Source: G963708325 sp963708325 (lineage in GTDB: Bacteria > Actinomycetota > Thermoleophilia > Solirubrobacterales > 70-9). Taken from it: a stretch of DNA of 64,000 bases. The number at the start of each line of letters is the position of its first letter. Within the stretch, counting starts at the first letter, position 1. Position numbers and translations under genes: made by a program. Location of the stretch: NCBI GenBank assembly GCA_963708325.1, contig OY970203.1, forward strand, positions 2,170,001 through 2,234,000. Reading direction: 5' to 3'. The notes under the pieces were generated by a model. It did no database searches. It saw only the letters and a program-made list of their open reading frames with translations, and was not told where the DNA came from. Below, in pieces: positions 6,839-14,702 of the stretch.

Positions 6839-7383
6839 GCAGCTACAAGCAGGAGCAGGCCGAGCAGGCCGCGACCGAGCTGCTCGCGGAGTTCGGCTTC
6901 GAAGAGCCGCCGATCGACGTCGAGGAAGTCGCGAAGAGGCTTGGCGCGCACATCGAGCGCCGGCCGCACAGCCCCGAGATTTCCGGTCTGCTGTACCGCG
7001 ACCCCGACGCCGACGGAGAGCGCATCGTGATCGGCGTGAACGACGACGACGCTTCGGTGCGTCAGCGTTTCACAATCGCGCACGAGCTCGGCCACCTCCG
7101 GCTCAACCACGACGAGCAGCTCTTCGTTGACCATGACCTGCGCGTCAACCTGCGCGCTCCGAAGCTGCACAGCCATGGCGGCGTCGACGAGCGCCAGGCG
7201 AACTGGTTTGCCGCCGCGGTGCTGATGCCCGAGGGCATGGTGCACCGCATCGCCACCGAGCTCTCGGAGGGCCGACGCCCCTCCGATGAAACCTTGATCT
7301 CACTGGTGGCCGAACGATTCGCCGTAAGCCGACAAGCAATGGGCTACCGGCTGCTTAACCTCGGGCTGCTCAGCGGGCTATAG
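6835..7383 (+). CDS. ImmA/IrrE (M78-type) metallopeptidase, probable anti-repressor
   Basis: The 182-residue protein has the zincin helix FTIAHELGHLRLNH with HELGH at 83-87. Downstream, ERQANWFAAAVLMP supplies the third ligand Glu and the typical 'AN.FA..LLMP' stretch of the ImmA/IrrE family. The GTG start overlaps the XRE stop. Family members cleave the cognate HTH repressor after a stress signal, often DNA damage. Cleavage would release the operon of conjugation genes. It is the last gene before a 16-base palindrome at 7415-7430. The call is strong; the target is inferred from the overlap. Confidence 0.85.
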   Translation: MSSYKQEQAEQAATELLAEFGFEEPPIDVEEVAKRLGAHIERRPHSPEISGLLYRDPDADGERIVIGVNDDDASVRQRFTIAHELGHLRLNHDEQLFVDHDLRVNLRAPKLHSHGGVDERQANWFAAAVLMPEGMVHRIATELSEGRRPSDETLISLVAERFAVSRQAMGYRLLNLGLLSGL

Positions 7384-7414
7384 GCCGTCGGAGGGCGGGT
7401 TTGCTGGACGATCG

Positions 7415-7430
7415 ACGGAAGCGCTTCCGT
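7415..7430. promoter_or_regulatory. perfect 16-base palindrome ACGGAAGCGCTTCCGT
   Basis: The sequence equals its own reverse complement over 16 bases. It lies 32 bases after the metallopeptidase stop, where the ubiquitin-like operon converges with genes on the minus strand. It could be a bidirectional terminator stem (no T-run follows) or a protein-binding site. Confidence 0.45.
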
Positions 7431-7450
7431 GAAACCTCAGCCTCCCGGCG

Positions 7451-7717
7451 CTACATCGCTCCGCCCTGCCGCGTGGCACGGACCAGGGCGATGCGATCGG
7501 CTTCGAGCACCGTGAAGCGCCCGGTCGAGCCGGACCCCTCGGCGCGGGTCGTGCCGACTGTCTGATCCGAGTAGATGGCAACGACCGACCGCCACGCGCC
7601 ATGCGCGGTTCTCACTTCCACGCCATGGCCGGACTGGATCAGAGCTCGGATACGGGCCAGAGTTCCAGCACTGCCGGCCCGCTCCTGCGCGTACGAGCGA
7701 TCGCGCGTTTCTCCCAC
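7451..7717 (-). CDS. small hypothetical protein (doubtful)
   Basis: This possible 88-residue protein lies in the 387-base gap between the metallopeptidase and the type III Res gene. Its middle (GHGVEVRTAHGAWRSVVAIYSDQ) alternates like a small beta-sheet protein. There is no good ribosome binding site before the ATG at 7717, and I recognise no family. Apart from the palindrome at 7415, I see nothing else in this gap. It may be a chance frame. Confidence 0.3.
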   Translation of the reverse strand: MGETRDRSYAQERAGSAGTLARIRALIQSGHGVEVRTAHGAWRSVVAIYSDQTVGTTRAEGSGSTGRFTVLEADRIALVRATRQGGAM

Positions 7718-7770
7718 ATGGACATCAAGCCCGGAGGGGCGACCGTTCGCCCCCTTAACACGCGTCGTCG

Positions 7771-10278
7771 CTAGGCGAGCGCGCCCTGAAGCCCGGACAC
7801 GAACCCAGCCAACTCCCCGGCCCGCACGGCGTCGAAGAAGCCGTCGTAGTCGCTCGGGCTCAAGAAGTGGAACTGGTAGCGGCGGTCCGCTCCCTCCGCC
7901 TCCAGGTACCGGTTCACGACCTCGAAGTGGTCACGCGCCGCCTCGAGCTTGCCCACGTTGATCGGCGAGTCGTCGCTGTCCGCCTTCGTTTCAACGACGA
8001 CTACCTCGTCCTTCTCCGCCGGCCAGATGAAGAAGTCGGGGTTGAACTCGCCGGCCTTGCGCTTTGACTCGGGGGTCTTCTTGTACGAGAACTCGATCGT
8101 GTAGAAGCCGGTATCGGGCGCCTTCACCCACGACCGGATGGTCTCGGCGTTTTCCTTGTCCAGCAGAGCCGAGACGAACGCCTGCTCGGGATGATGGGAG
8201 GTGAGGACGAGGTTGACCGGGGACTTGAAGAGGTACGAGTTCGAGACCTTGATTAGCCAGGTCGGGACCGTGATCTCCTCGGCCTTCCTGAGCGCCGCCG
8301 CGTCGTCCTCAGTCCCGAGCTTCGCGCTCTCCTCGTCGTAGAAGAGCCCGAGATGCGATGTGAGTCCCGAGATCCGCCCCTTGACCGGGCGCATCTCCGC
8401 TGTGTTCACGATGTCGAGGCCGATGGGCTTGCGCTTGAGCTCGGCGCCGGGACGCTTTGTCTTCTGCTGGAGAGAGCCGAAGGCCGAGAGGATCAGCTGC
8501 CGATTCTCCTGCGTCACTTCGGTGCCGTCGAGCTTGAGGCGCTTGAGCGCATCCACGATGAGCCGTTCGACGCGCTTCTTCGGGTAGGCGGCTGCGAGCT
8601 TGGTGCCCAGCCGCTTGTCGGCGTCGCGCAGGCGCTCACGCACGTCCGCGACGACGTCTGAGACCGGATAGCGCTTGTGGACGACCCGGGTCGTCAGGTC
8701 GACGCGCCCGGACCCAGTTGCCGAGACGAACGTCGTCGTCTCATCGTGGTCCCGCTGCGGCCGCAGCTTGATCCTCTCGATGTCAACCGGCTTCTCGACC
8801 TTCCTGGCCTTCATCCCGGTTGGAACGGCGTCGAACTCCAGGTTGTGAAGCTCAAAGTGGGGCGCGTCGCGGCCATCCGTCGGGCGCTGAGAGATCGTGG
8901 TCTCGACATCGAGGACCTCGGCAACGAGCTCTTCGATCTCGGGGCCCCAGCGCTCGTGGTTGAAGACGTAGACGATCGGCTGTTCGGCAACGCTGGGCGG
9001 CCGGCGCAGCCCCCGACCGAGGACCTGCGAGATCAGCAGCTTCGAGTTGAAGGCCCGTTTCTCGTGCGGGTAGATCTGGAAGACGTTGGCGACGTCCCAG
9101 CCCTCGCTGAGCATGGCGACCGAGACGATCCACTCCGCCGGGTTGTCGAGCGCGTCGACCGACTTGAGCTTTACGAGGTTCGACTTGTGCTCGTCCGAGG
9201 AGGTGACCACCAGAACGCGGGCGTCTGCCTCTTCCTTCCCGCCCTTGAGCCGCTCTGTCAGAAACTCGACCAGCGCCGCCGCGAGCTCGTTCGCGGCCTT
9301 GATGCTCTGCGTCACCGCAATCGTCAGCGGCTTCATGCCGGCATGTTTGTGCGCCTTGCGGTTCTTCTCGTGCTGGGCAAGGAGCTTCTGAAAGCGCTCC
9401 TCGTCAGTCGAGGAGTCGTCCTTGTCGAGGTAGAAGACCTCCTTGACGAAAGCATCGTCGATCGCCTGGCGGATCGGGTAGCGGTAAACGACGTCGGAGA
9501 AGTAGTCGTTGCCCTGGTAGCAGGTCCCCGAGCCGCCGACGAGGTAGCGAAAGCCGTACTCCTCATCACCGAGGAACTCTCGCCAGGTCCTCCCCGTCGT
9601 GGAGTAGGCGTGGTGTACCTCGTCGGAGATCACAAGCGTTCGATCACCCCGGCCGACGAACGAGTCAGCGATCGAGGAGCTCGTGCGCTCGTAGGTGGCG
9701 TGGATGTTCTCGATGCAGATCTCGCCCTCCTTCACCGTCGACATCGCGTCCACGATGTCGGGGATGCGAATGCCCTCCCGGTTGGGTAGCAAGTCACCGA
9801 GGTCGCTGTTGGCGACCAGCGCGTTGAACTTCTCTTTGAGACCGTCCTCGATCGTCAGCGAGGGGCAGAGGACGAGGACGCGATCGACATGACCCTCGTT
9901 GAGGAGGATCCGGGCTATCGCGTGGTAGACGAAACTCTTGCCCGTAGCGGTGGCCATGTCAAGCGTGCAGGCAAGGCGGTCGCGGAATGGGAGCCGCTCG
10001 ATCAGCCGGGCTGCGCTTGGATAGCGGCGCTGGAGGTCTGCTGATGTCTCGTAGGACGTCCGCGCGAGATCCTCGGTCGACTCGTACTCGCCGCCGCAGA
10101 GGAAGCGGACGGCGGTCTCGATCGCCTCTCGCTGGAAGGTGCGACCCCGTGTCACCTCCTCGATGAACTCGTCGTACTCGCTCAGGTCGAGACGCTTCGG
10201 ATCGACTGTCTCCGAGACCTGGAGGACGAGCTGGTCGGCCGAGAACTGGTCGACCGAGAGCTTCGCCGAGAGCTTCAT
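7771..10278 (-). CDS. res: type III restriction enzyme, Res subunit (helicase-nuclease)
   Basis: The 835-residue protein is an SF2 translocase with a C-terminal nuclease. Motif I appears as DMATATGKS at about 108-116, motif II as ISDEVHHAY, and the later helicase motifs as SVAMLSEGWDVANVFQI and QVLGRGLRRP. Near residue 750 NPDFFIW...VVVVETKAD gives a PD-(D/E)xK nuclease core. The N-terminus lacks any methyltransferase domain. It is coupled to mod by a 4-base overlap (10275-10278). Together they cut DNA lacking methylation at paired asymmetric sites after ATP-driven translocation or sliding. The gene looks intact. Confidence 0.9.
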   Translation of the reverse strand: MKLSAKLSVDQFSADQLVLQVSETVDPKRLDLSEYDEFIEEVTRGRTFQREAIETAVRFLCGGEYESTEDLARTSYETSADLQRRYPSAARLIERLPFRDRLACTLDMATATGKSFVYHAIARILLNEGHVDRVLVLCPSLTIEDGLKEKFNALVANSDLGDLLPNREGIRIPDIVDAMSTVKEGEICIENIHATYERTSSSIADSFVGRGDRTLVISDEVHHAYSTTGRTWREFLGDEEYGFRYLVGGSGTCYQGNDYFSDVVYRYPIRQAIDDAFVKEVFYLDKDDSSTDEERFQKLLAQHEKNRKAHKHAGMKPLTIAVTQSIKAANELAAALVEFLTERLKGGKEEADARVLVVTSSDEHKSNLVKLKSVDALDNPAEWIVSVAMLSEGWDVANVFQIYPHEKRAFNSKLLISQVLGRGLRRPPSVAEQPIVYVFNHERWGPEIEELVAEVLDVETTISQRPTDGRDAPHFELHNLEFDAVPTGMKARKVEKPVDIERIKLRPQRDHDETTTFVSATGSGRVDLTTRVVHKRYPVSDVVADVRERLRDADKRLGTKLAAAYPKKRVERLIVDALKRLKLDGTEVTQENRQLILSAFGSLQQKTKRPGAELKRKPIGLDIVNTAEMRPVKGRISGLTSHLGLFYDEESAKLGTEDDAAALRKAEEITVPTWLIKVSNSYLFKSPVNLVLTSHHPEQAFVSALLDKENAETIRSWVKAPDTGFYTIEFSYKKTPESKRKAGEFNPDFFIWPAEKDEVVVVETKADSDDSPINVGKLEAARDHFEVVNRYLEAEGADRRYQFHFLSPSDYDGFFDAVRAGELAGFVSGLQGALA

Positions 10279-12488
10279 GTCTTCGTCTTAGTCCGCCTGC
10301 TCTTCGGGGCGGCGGGCTTCGCCTTGCTAGCCCTCTTAGCCGTTCCTCGCTTGGTCGCCGCACCGGGTTTGCCGTCTCCGCTCGCGCCGCTTTTGGCGGG
10401 AGCGCGCCGTCGCGCCTTCCTCGGAGCCAGCTTGGCGGGCTCCACAACCTCTCGGCGCTCGTTCCCGTGCGTGTCCATGTAGATGACCAGGACCCGCTCG
10501 CCCGCGTGCGTGAGATCGAGTTCAAACGCCCAAGACGCCTTCTGAAGCTCGTCGCCGAACCGGTGCTCGCGCAAGCGGAACACGTCGTCGTCGTAATCCG
10601 AATCCGCCATGACCATCGCCAGATCGCCCCGGCCGGCGTCCCCCAGGTCGGCGAAGTCATCGGGATCGAGCCCGCCGCGTCGGAACTCCGCCACCTCCGC
10701 CCGCAGCTTCCCGTCCTTGGTTGCGTAGCCGACCTTGACCTCGGGCGGCTCCACGAAATCGAAGCCGAAGGAGTCGATCGCGTCGTTCAGCTCGTCGAAA
10801 GAGCCGGGTTGCGCGAGCAAATCGAAGTCGCGACCGTGCAGGGCCTCGATCACCGAGTACGGCACCCGCAGGATGAAGTACGTGTTCTCGTCCAGCGTGA
10901 TCACGTCCTCGAACAGAGAGGGATCGCACGCGGAAACCGGCGCGATCACGTACACCTCGCCGCTGGCCTTCGCCTTGATGCGCTCGTGCAGAGACTCGAT
11001 GTAGGAGCGCCCCATCAGGGCGTCGGTCTCGTTGAAGGGGAACAGATGCACCGGGCCGCCCTTTCTGATCCCGACCATCGGCACGGCCCCCAACCTGTGG
11101 GAATCTGGGCGACAGCCGAACAGCTCCAGGACGAAGGCCTCGTACTTCTCAAACGGGAGTTCCTCCAATAGGGCGTTGTCGTAAAGGCCCGCCGAGCAGA
11201 GCTCGAACGGCCGGAGGGTCGGCAGCACCGGTTGCTTGCCATTGCCCTCGGTCATACCAAGGAGGCGCCGCTGCGTCGTGTAGACGGCCAGCTTCCCGCA
11301 GTCAACGGCCATCCATCGCCGGCCCAGCCGCTCGGCCACAACTGCGGTGGTCCCCGATCCAGAGAAGCAATCCAGGATCAGGTCGCCCTCGGTCGATCCG
11401 GATTCGATGATCCGCTCGAGCAGTGCCTCGGGCTTTTGCGTCGGGAAGCCTTCGCGCTCTGCAGCCTGCGCTCCAATTGGCCCGATGTCCGTCCAAATGT
11501 CCTGAAGCGAGACGCCCGGCTGCTCATCGAGGTATCGCTTCTGGCGGGGGACCGCTCCCGGTTTCGCCTGAACGACCTCCCCCGAGGCGTAGAGCTCCTC
11601 CATCCTCTTCTTCGTGAATCGCCAGTAGCGAGTAACTCCCCGGAACTCGTACCGTGGGTTGCCCTTGCTCGCCCCGCCCGGGGCCGTCAGGTCTCCAAGG
11701 GCGTACCGGCGCCCGGTTGCCTCCTCGACGTGCTGGTAGTACGAGTCGATATGGCTCTCCTCGTACGGAGTAAAGATCGGGTTCCACACCCACTGGTCGC
11801 CCTTGGAGTAGAAGAGGATCGCGTCGTGGATCCGGCCGTGCTGCTGCCTGCCCTGCTTTGTGTCGGAGTGGGCGCTTGAGCGCTTCCAGATGATCTCGGT
11901 GCGGAAGTTCTGCGGCCCGAAGATCTCGTCGAGCAGAACCTTCATGTAGTGGACCTTGTTCGTGTCGAGGTGTAGGTACAGCGCCCCGTTGTCGGCCAGC
12001 AGCTCGTGGATGAAGACGAGGCGCTTGCGGAGGAACTCGACGAACTCGGCTCCCTCGACCTTGTCTCGGTACGCCGGCTGGTTCTTGCTGCCGCGAAACT
12101 CGCGCTTGGTCGCGAACGGCGGGTCGATGTAGCAGAGGCGCACCCCGGATGTACCGTCGGCGTTCAGGAGCTCGCCGCGCTCCTTCATCTCAAGGAGCGT
12201 CTTCAGGACCTGGAGGTTGTCGCCGGAGACGAGCTTGTTCGTCCAACCGTCCTCGCCGTCGGAGCCGAAGCGCTTCAAGGTCTGGAGCGGCACCGCCATG
12301 GTGTCCGCGAGGATCGAGCTGCGGCTCTGCTTTCCGGAGTAGGCAAGCTCAGCCTCTTTCGCCTCCTGGAAGAGGCGCTGGCGCCAGTGCTCATCGAGGA
12401 GCTCGCCGCTACGCAGTCGCTCCGCGATCGCGTCGATCTCGTGCTCGGTGAGGGCGGGTCGCAGGCCTTCTGAATCACCGCTTGCCAC
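10275..12488 (-). CDS. mod: type III restriction-modification, Mod DNA methyltransferase
   Basis: The 737-residue N6-adenine methyltransferase has beta-class motif order. The catalytic motif IV (VRLCYIDPPFATKREF) comes first, and the AdoMet-binding motif I (LILDCFSGSGTTAVVAERLGRRW) follows about 240 residues later. Between them lies the expected target-recognition region (about 190-330). The last 60 residues are Lys/Ala-rich (KARRRAPAKSGASG and similar), a basic tail likely to aid DNA contact. Start is GTG at 12488. It protects host DNA and provides specificity to Res. The recognition sequence cannot be predicted from sequence alone. Confidence 0.9.
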   Translation of the reverse strand: MASGDSEGLRPALTEHEIDAIAERLRSGELLDEHWRQRLFQEAKEAELAYSGKQSRSSILADTMAVPLQTLKRFGSDGEDGWTNKLVSGDNLQVLKTLLEMKERGELLNADGTSGVRLCYIDPPFATKREFRGSKNQPAYRDKVEGAEFVEFLRKRLVFIHELLADNGALYLHLDTNKVHYMKVLLDEIFGPQNFRTEIIWKRSSAHSDTKQGRQQHGRIHDAILFYSKGDQWVWNPIFTPYEESHIDSYYQHVEEATGRRYALGDLTAPGGASKGNPRYEFRGVTRYWRFTKKRMEELYASGEVVQAKPGAVPRQKRYLDEQPGVSLQDIWTDIGPIGAQAAEREGFPTQKPEALLERIIESGSTEGDLILDCFSGSGTTAVVAERLGRRWMAVDCGKLAVYTTQRRLLGMTEGNGKQPVLPTLRPFELCSAGLYDNALLEELPFEKYEAFVLELFGCRPDSHRLGAVPMVGIRKGGPVHLFPFNETDALMGRSYIESLHERIKAKASGEVYVIAPVSACDPSLFEDVITLDENTYFILRVPYSVIEALHGRDFDLLAQPGSFDELNDAIDSFGFDFVEPPEVKVGYATKDGKLRAEVAEFRRGGLDPDDFADLGDAGRGDLAMVMADSDYDDDVFRLREHRFGDELQKASWAFELDLTHAGERVLVIYMDTHGNERREVVEPAKLAPRKARRRAPAKSGASGDGKPGAATKRGTAKRASKAKPAAPKSRRTKTKT

Positions 12489-12791
12489 GGACTCAGGCTA
12501 ACCCACCCTTCCGCGTCAGAACGACCCGGGGCCGTCCCTCCCAGCGCTTGGGTCCGCGGCCCCTCCTGAGCTCGCCGCATCCGCTGCTCATCGCCCGTAA
12601 ACCGGCCGCCAGGGCCGGTGAGTCGGCTCGCCTGTCGCCAATCGCGCAAAGGAGCCACGGATCCGCGGAGACAGGAAGCGCCGCTTTGCATGGAAAGCGG
12701 GCATGGCCTGCGCCCCAGACCGCGATAGAGCGGTTCCGCGAGCATAATGCCGCGTCGCGCGTCCACCGCGTCGCTGCCTAAGCTCGGCGCT
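12489..12791. other. 303-base gap between the RM operon and the next gene
   Basis: No convincing gene is seen. It contains a stem-loop, CCGCTTT (12681-12687), a 6-base loop, and AAAGCGG (12694-12700). The gap must hold the divergent promoters of mod and of the gene at 12792, but I could not pick out clear hexamers. Confidence 0.4.
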
Positions 12792-14045
12792 ATGGATTTC
12801 TCCGCAACGATCGCGATCGCCGTTCTCGCGCTCCTGTTCACCGTCGGGTCGTTCTGGTGGCTGAACGCGCGGCGCGGTTCGCTCGCCGCCGTTGTGCCGC
12901 CGGTCTACGCGTTCGTGGAGGGCTTTCGACTGCGGTTTCCCGTCGCGGTCTTCAACGACGGCGCGGCCCCGCTGCTCATCATCGATCTGAGGGTCGCGAT
13001 CTCGGGCGCTGGGACGTACGAGTGGCAGACCACGCGCACATCGGTCATGCCGAAAGAGGACGACGGACACGAATTCGCGGTGCCGTTCTCGGTCAAGGGC
13101 CGGGACACCGCGACGGTCATCGCCGAGTTCGGCGGGGACTACGACTGGCTGCCAAAGGCCGGCGCGTCGCACGAGATTCGCCTCGAGGCGCTGATTCATG
13201 ACGACGCAGCTTGGACCGAGCTTGTGACCTTCACGTGGTGGGCACCGCCGTCCGACCAACTCATGCGCAACTACATCGCTCATCGAAACGAGCCGCCATC
13301 ACCATCCGCTGCTCACGAGGGCGGAGGCATGAGTGACCATCTCGGCATCCGTTTCAAGATCGGCGACGCGTTCCCCGCCGACGATCAACTGGCGCGCTGG
13401 ATGACGATCTGTGCGATGGCACTCAACGACCTGCTCTACGTCAATCGCCTGCTCATGCCGCGCCTCCAGGAAGAAGTCGAGTCCGAGGACTACGAGAACG
13501 TCTACCTCGCGCGCGTCGCCGGCGCTCACCTATTCGAGATCGCCAAGTTCCTCGGCCATGCGCATCGGCGTATCCCGGCGATCGGCAAGTTCGTCGAGGG
13601 ACTCGATGCTGACCAGAAGGCGGCCTACGAGAAGGTCACCGCCGTCGGGCCGAACGGGTCGAGCGATTTTGCGAAGCACCTCGGGGTTGCTCGCGGACAG
13701 GTCTTTCACTACTCAGAGCTAATCCCGCAGAACGAAATTCGGGAAGACCTAAGGGCCGCGATGACCGAGCACGCCGACTCGAGGGGCGAGATCCGCGACG
13801 AGGGCGCCCCGATCACCGGGTTCCGCGCGCGCTTCGCTGACGATATTGCGGTCGAGCTGACCTTCGGCGATCGCCCGCTCGATAAGCGCGAGTACGTCAC
13901 CCAGGTCAGCGAGCACATCGCTGCGTATCTGGAGTTTGCGTTCGCCGCAATCGCGGCCTACGTCCAGCGTCTGCCGCGCGAGGCTTGGGAATACATCGAG
14001 TTCGAGACACCGTCGCGTTCGCCTCGTGACTCGGGATCCGCCTGA
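12792..14045 (+). CDS. membrane-anchored hypothetical protein, two regions
   Basis: The 417-residue protein starts with a single membrane segment (about 5-25, ATIAIAVLALLFTVGSFWWL). A beta-rich region follows (about 40-165), with patterns like FPVAVFNDGAAPLLIIDLRV that resemble an immunoglobulin-like fold. After a linker (EPPSPSAAHEGGG) a mostly helical region begins at MSDHLGIRFKIGD (about 180-417). An in-frame ATG at 13329 has GGAGG just one base before it, too close to be a good ribosome site. I recognise no family. It lies 22 bases before the next gene on the same strand, in a stretch of unknown island genes. Confidence 0.65.
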   Translation: MDFSATIAIAVLALLFTVGSFWWLNARRGSLAAVVPPVYAFVEGFRLRFPVAVFNDGAAPLLIIDLRVAISGAGTYEWQTTRTSVMPKEDDGHEFAVPFSVKGRDTATVIAEFGGDYDWLPKAGASHEIRLEALIHDDAAWTELVTFTWWAPPSDQLMRNYIAHRNEPPSPSAAHEGGGMSDHLGIRFKIGDAFPADDQLARWMTICAMALNDLLYVNRLLMPRLQEEVESEDYENVYLARVAGAHLFEIAKFLGHAHRRIPAIGKFVEGLDADQKAAYEKVTAVGPNGSSDFAKHLGVARGQVFHYSELIPQNEIREDLRAAMTEHADSRGEIRDEGAPITGFRARFADDIAVELTFGDRPLDKREYVTQVSEHIAAYLEFAFAAIAAYVQRLPREAWEYIEFETPSRSPRDSGSA

Positions 14046-14066
14046 CCGCCTCTAACAATCTGAGCC

Positions 14067-14597
14067 ATGGAGACCCAACGGTCGATAGGAGACTTCTCCG
14101 AGGATGAGCTACGCGACTACGCGTGCGAGCACGTCCTTTATGAGATCACGCATTTCATCCGCGCGGCCCAAGCCATTGAGGCGGCGCGGGCTGGGCTCTT
14201 TCCGATGAACTTTGCGATCGAGGTCTTTGCCCTCCACCTCCGTAACCTGCTCGACTTCTTCGCCCCACGCAGCGCGCGCCCGACCGACGCGTGCGCCCGG
14301 CACTTCCACACCGACTGGGATGAGCCTGAGCTAAACCTCTATCTCCGCGAAGCGCGGTGGATGGCCGACAAGCACATCGCGCATCTCACAACGGATCGGA
14401 CCGCCGACGTTGACCTCAAGACGTGGGCTGTCGAGCCGATCGTTCGGTCGCTCATCCCGGTCATCGAGCGTTTCGCTGAGGGCGCGGATCTCGTCTGCGA
14501 CAGCTTCCGTGACCACGTAAGGGACCGCTTGGGGGAACTCCCGCCTGCCCGTGATCCGACCGAGCTGCCTCCCGGGCCTGACTTCGCGCCGGGGTAG
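14067..14597 (+). CDS. hypothetical helical protein
   Basis: This encodes 176 residues, mostly helical, with segments such as HFIRAAQAIEAARAG, FALHLRNLLDFFAPR and MADKHIAHLTTDR. It has the general look of HEPN-type or similar four-helix proteins, but I do not see a convincing Rx4-6H catalytic motif, so I give no function. It follows the membrane protein at 12792 by 21 bases and is probably co-transcribed. Its GC and codon use are somewhat lower than in host genes, as across this part of the island. Confidence 0.6.
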   Translation: METQRSIGDFSEDELRDYACEHVLYEITHFIRAAQAIEAARAGLFPMNFAIEVFALHLRNLLDFFAPRSARPTDACARHFHTDWDEPELNLYLREARWMADKHIAHLTTDRTADVDLKTWAVEPIVRSLIPVIERFAEGADLVCDSFRDHVRDRLGELPPARDPTELPPGPDFAPG

Positions 14598-14702
14598 GAA
14601 TCAGCGAACTCGTCGCCGCGCAGGACCCCCGCTGCACTCGGTTCGATCGCTCGCGTAGCGCGTGGACTCGATGAGCCCCCACTTAGGTCAAGCCATCCGC
14701 CG

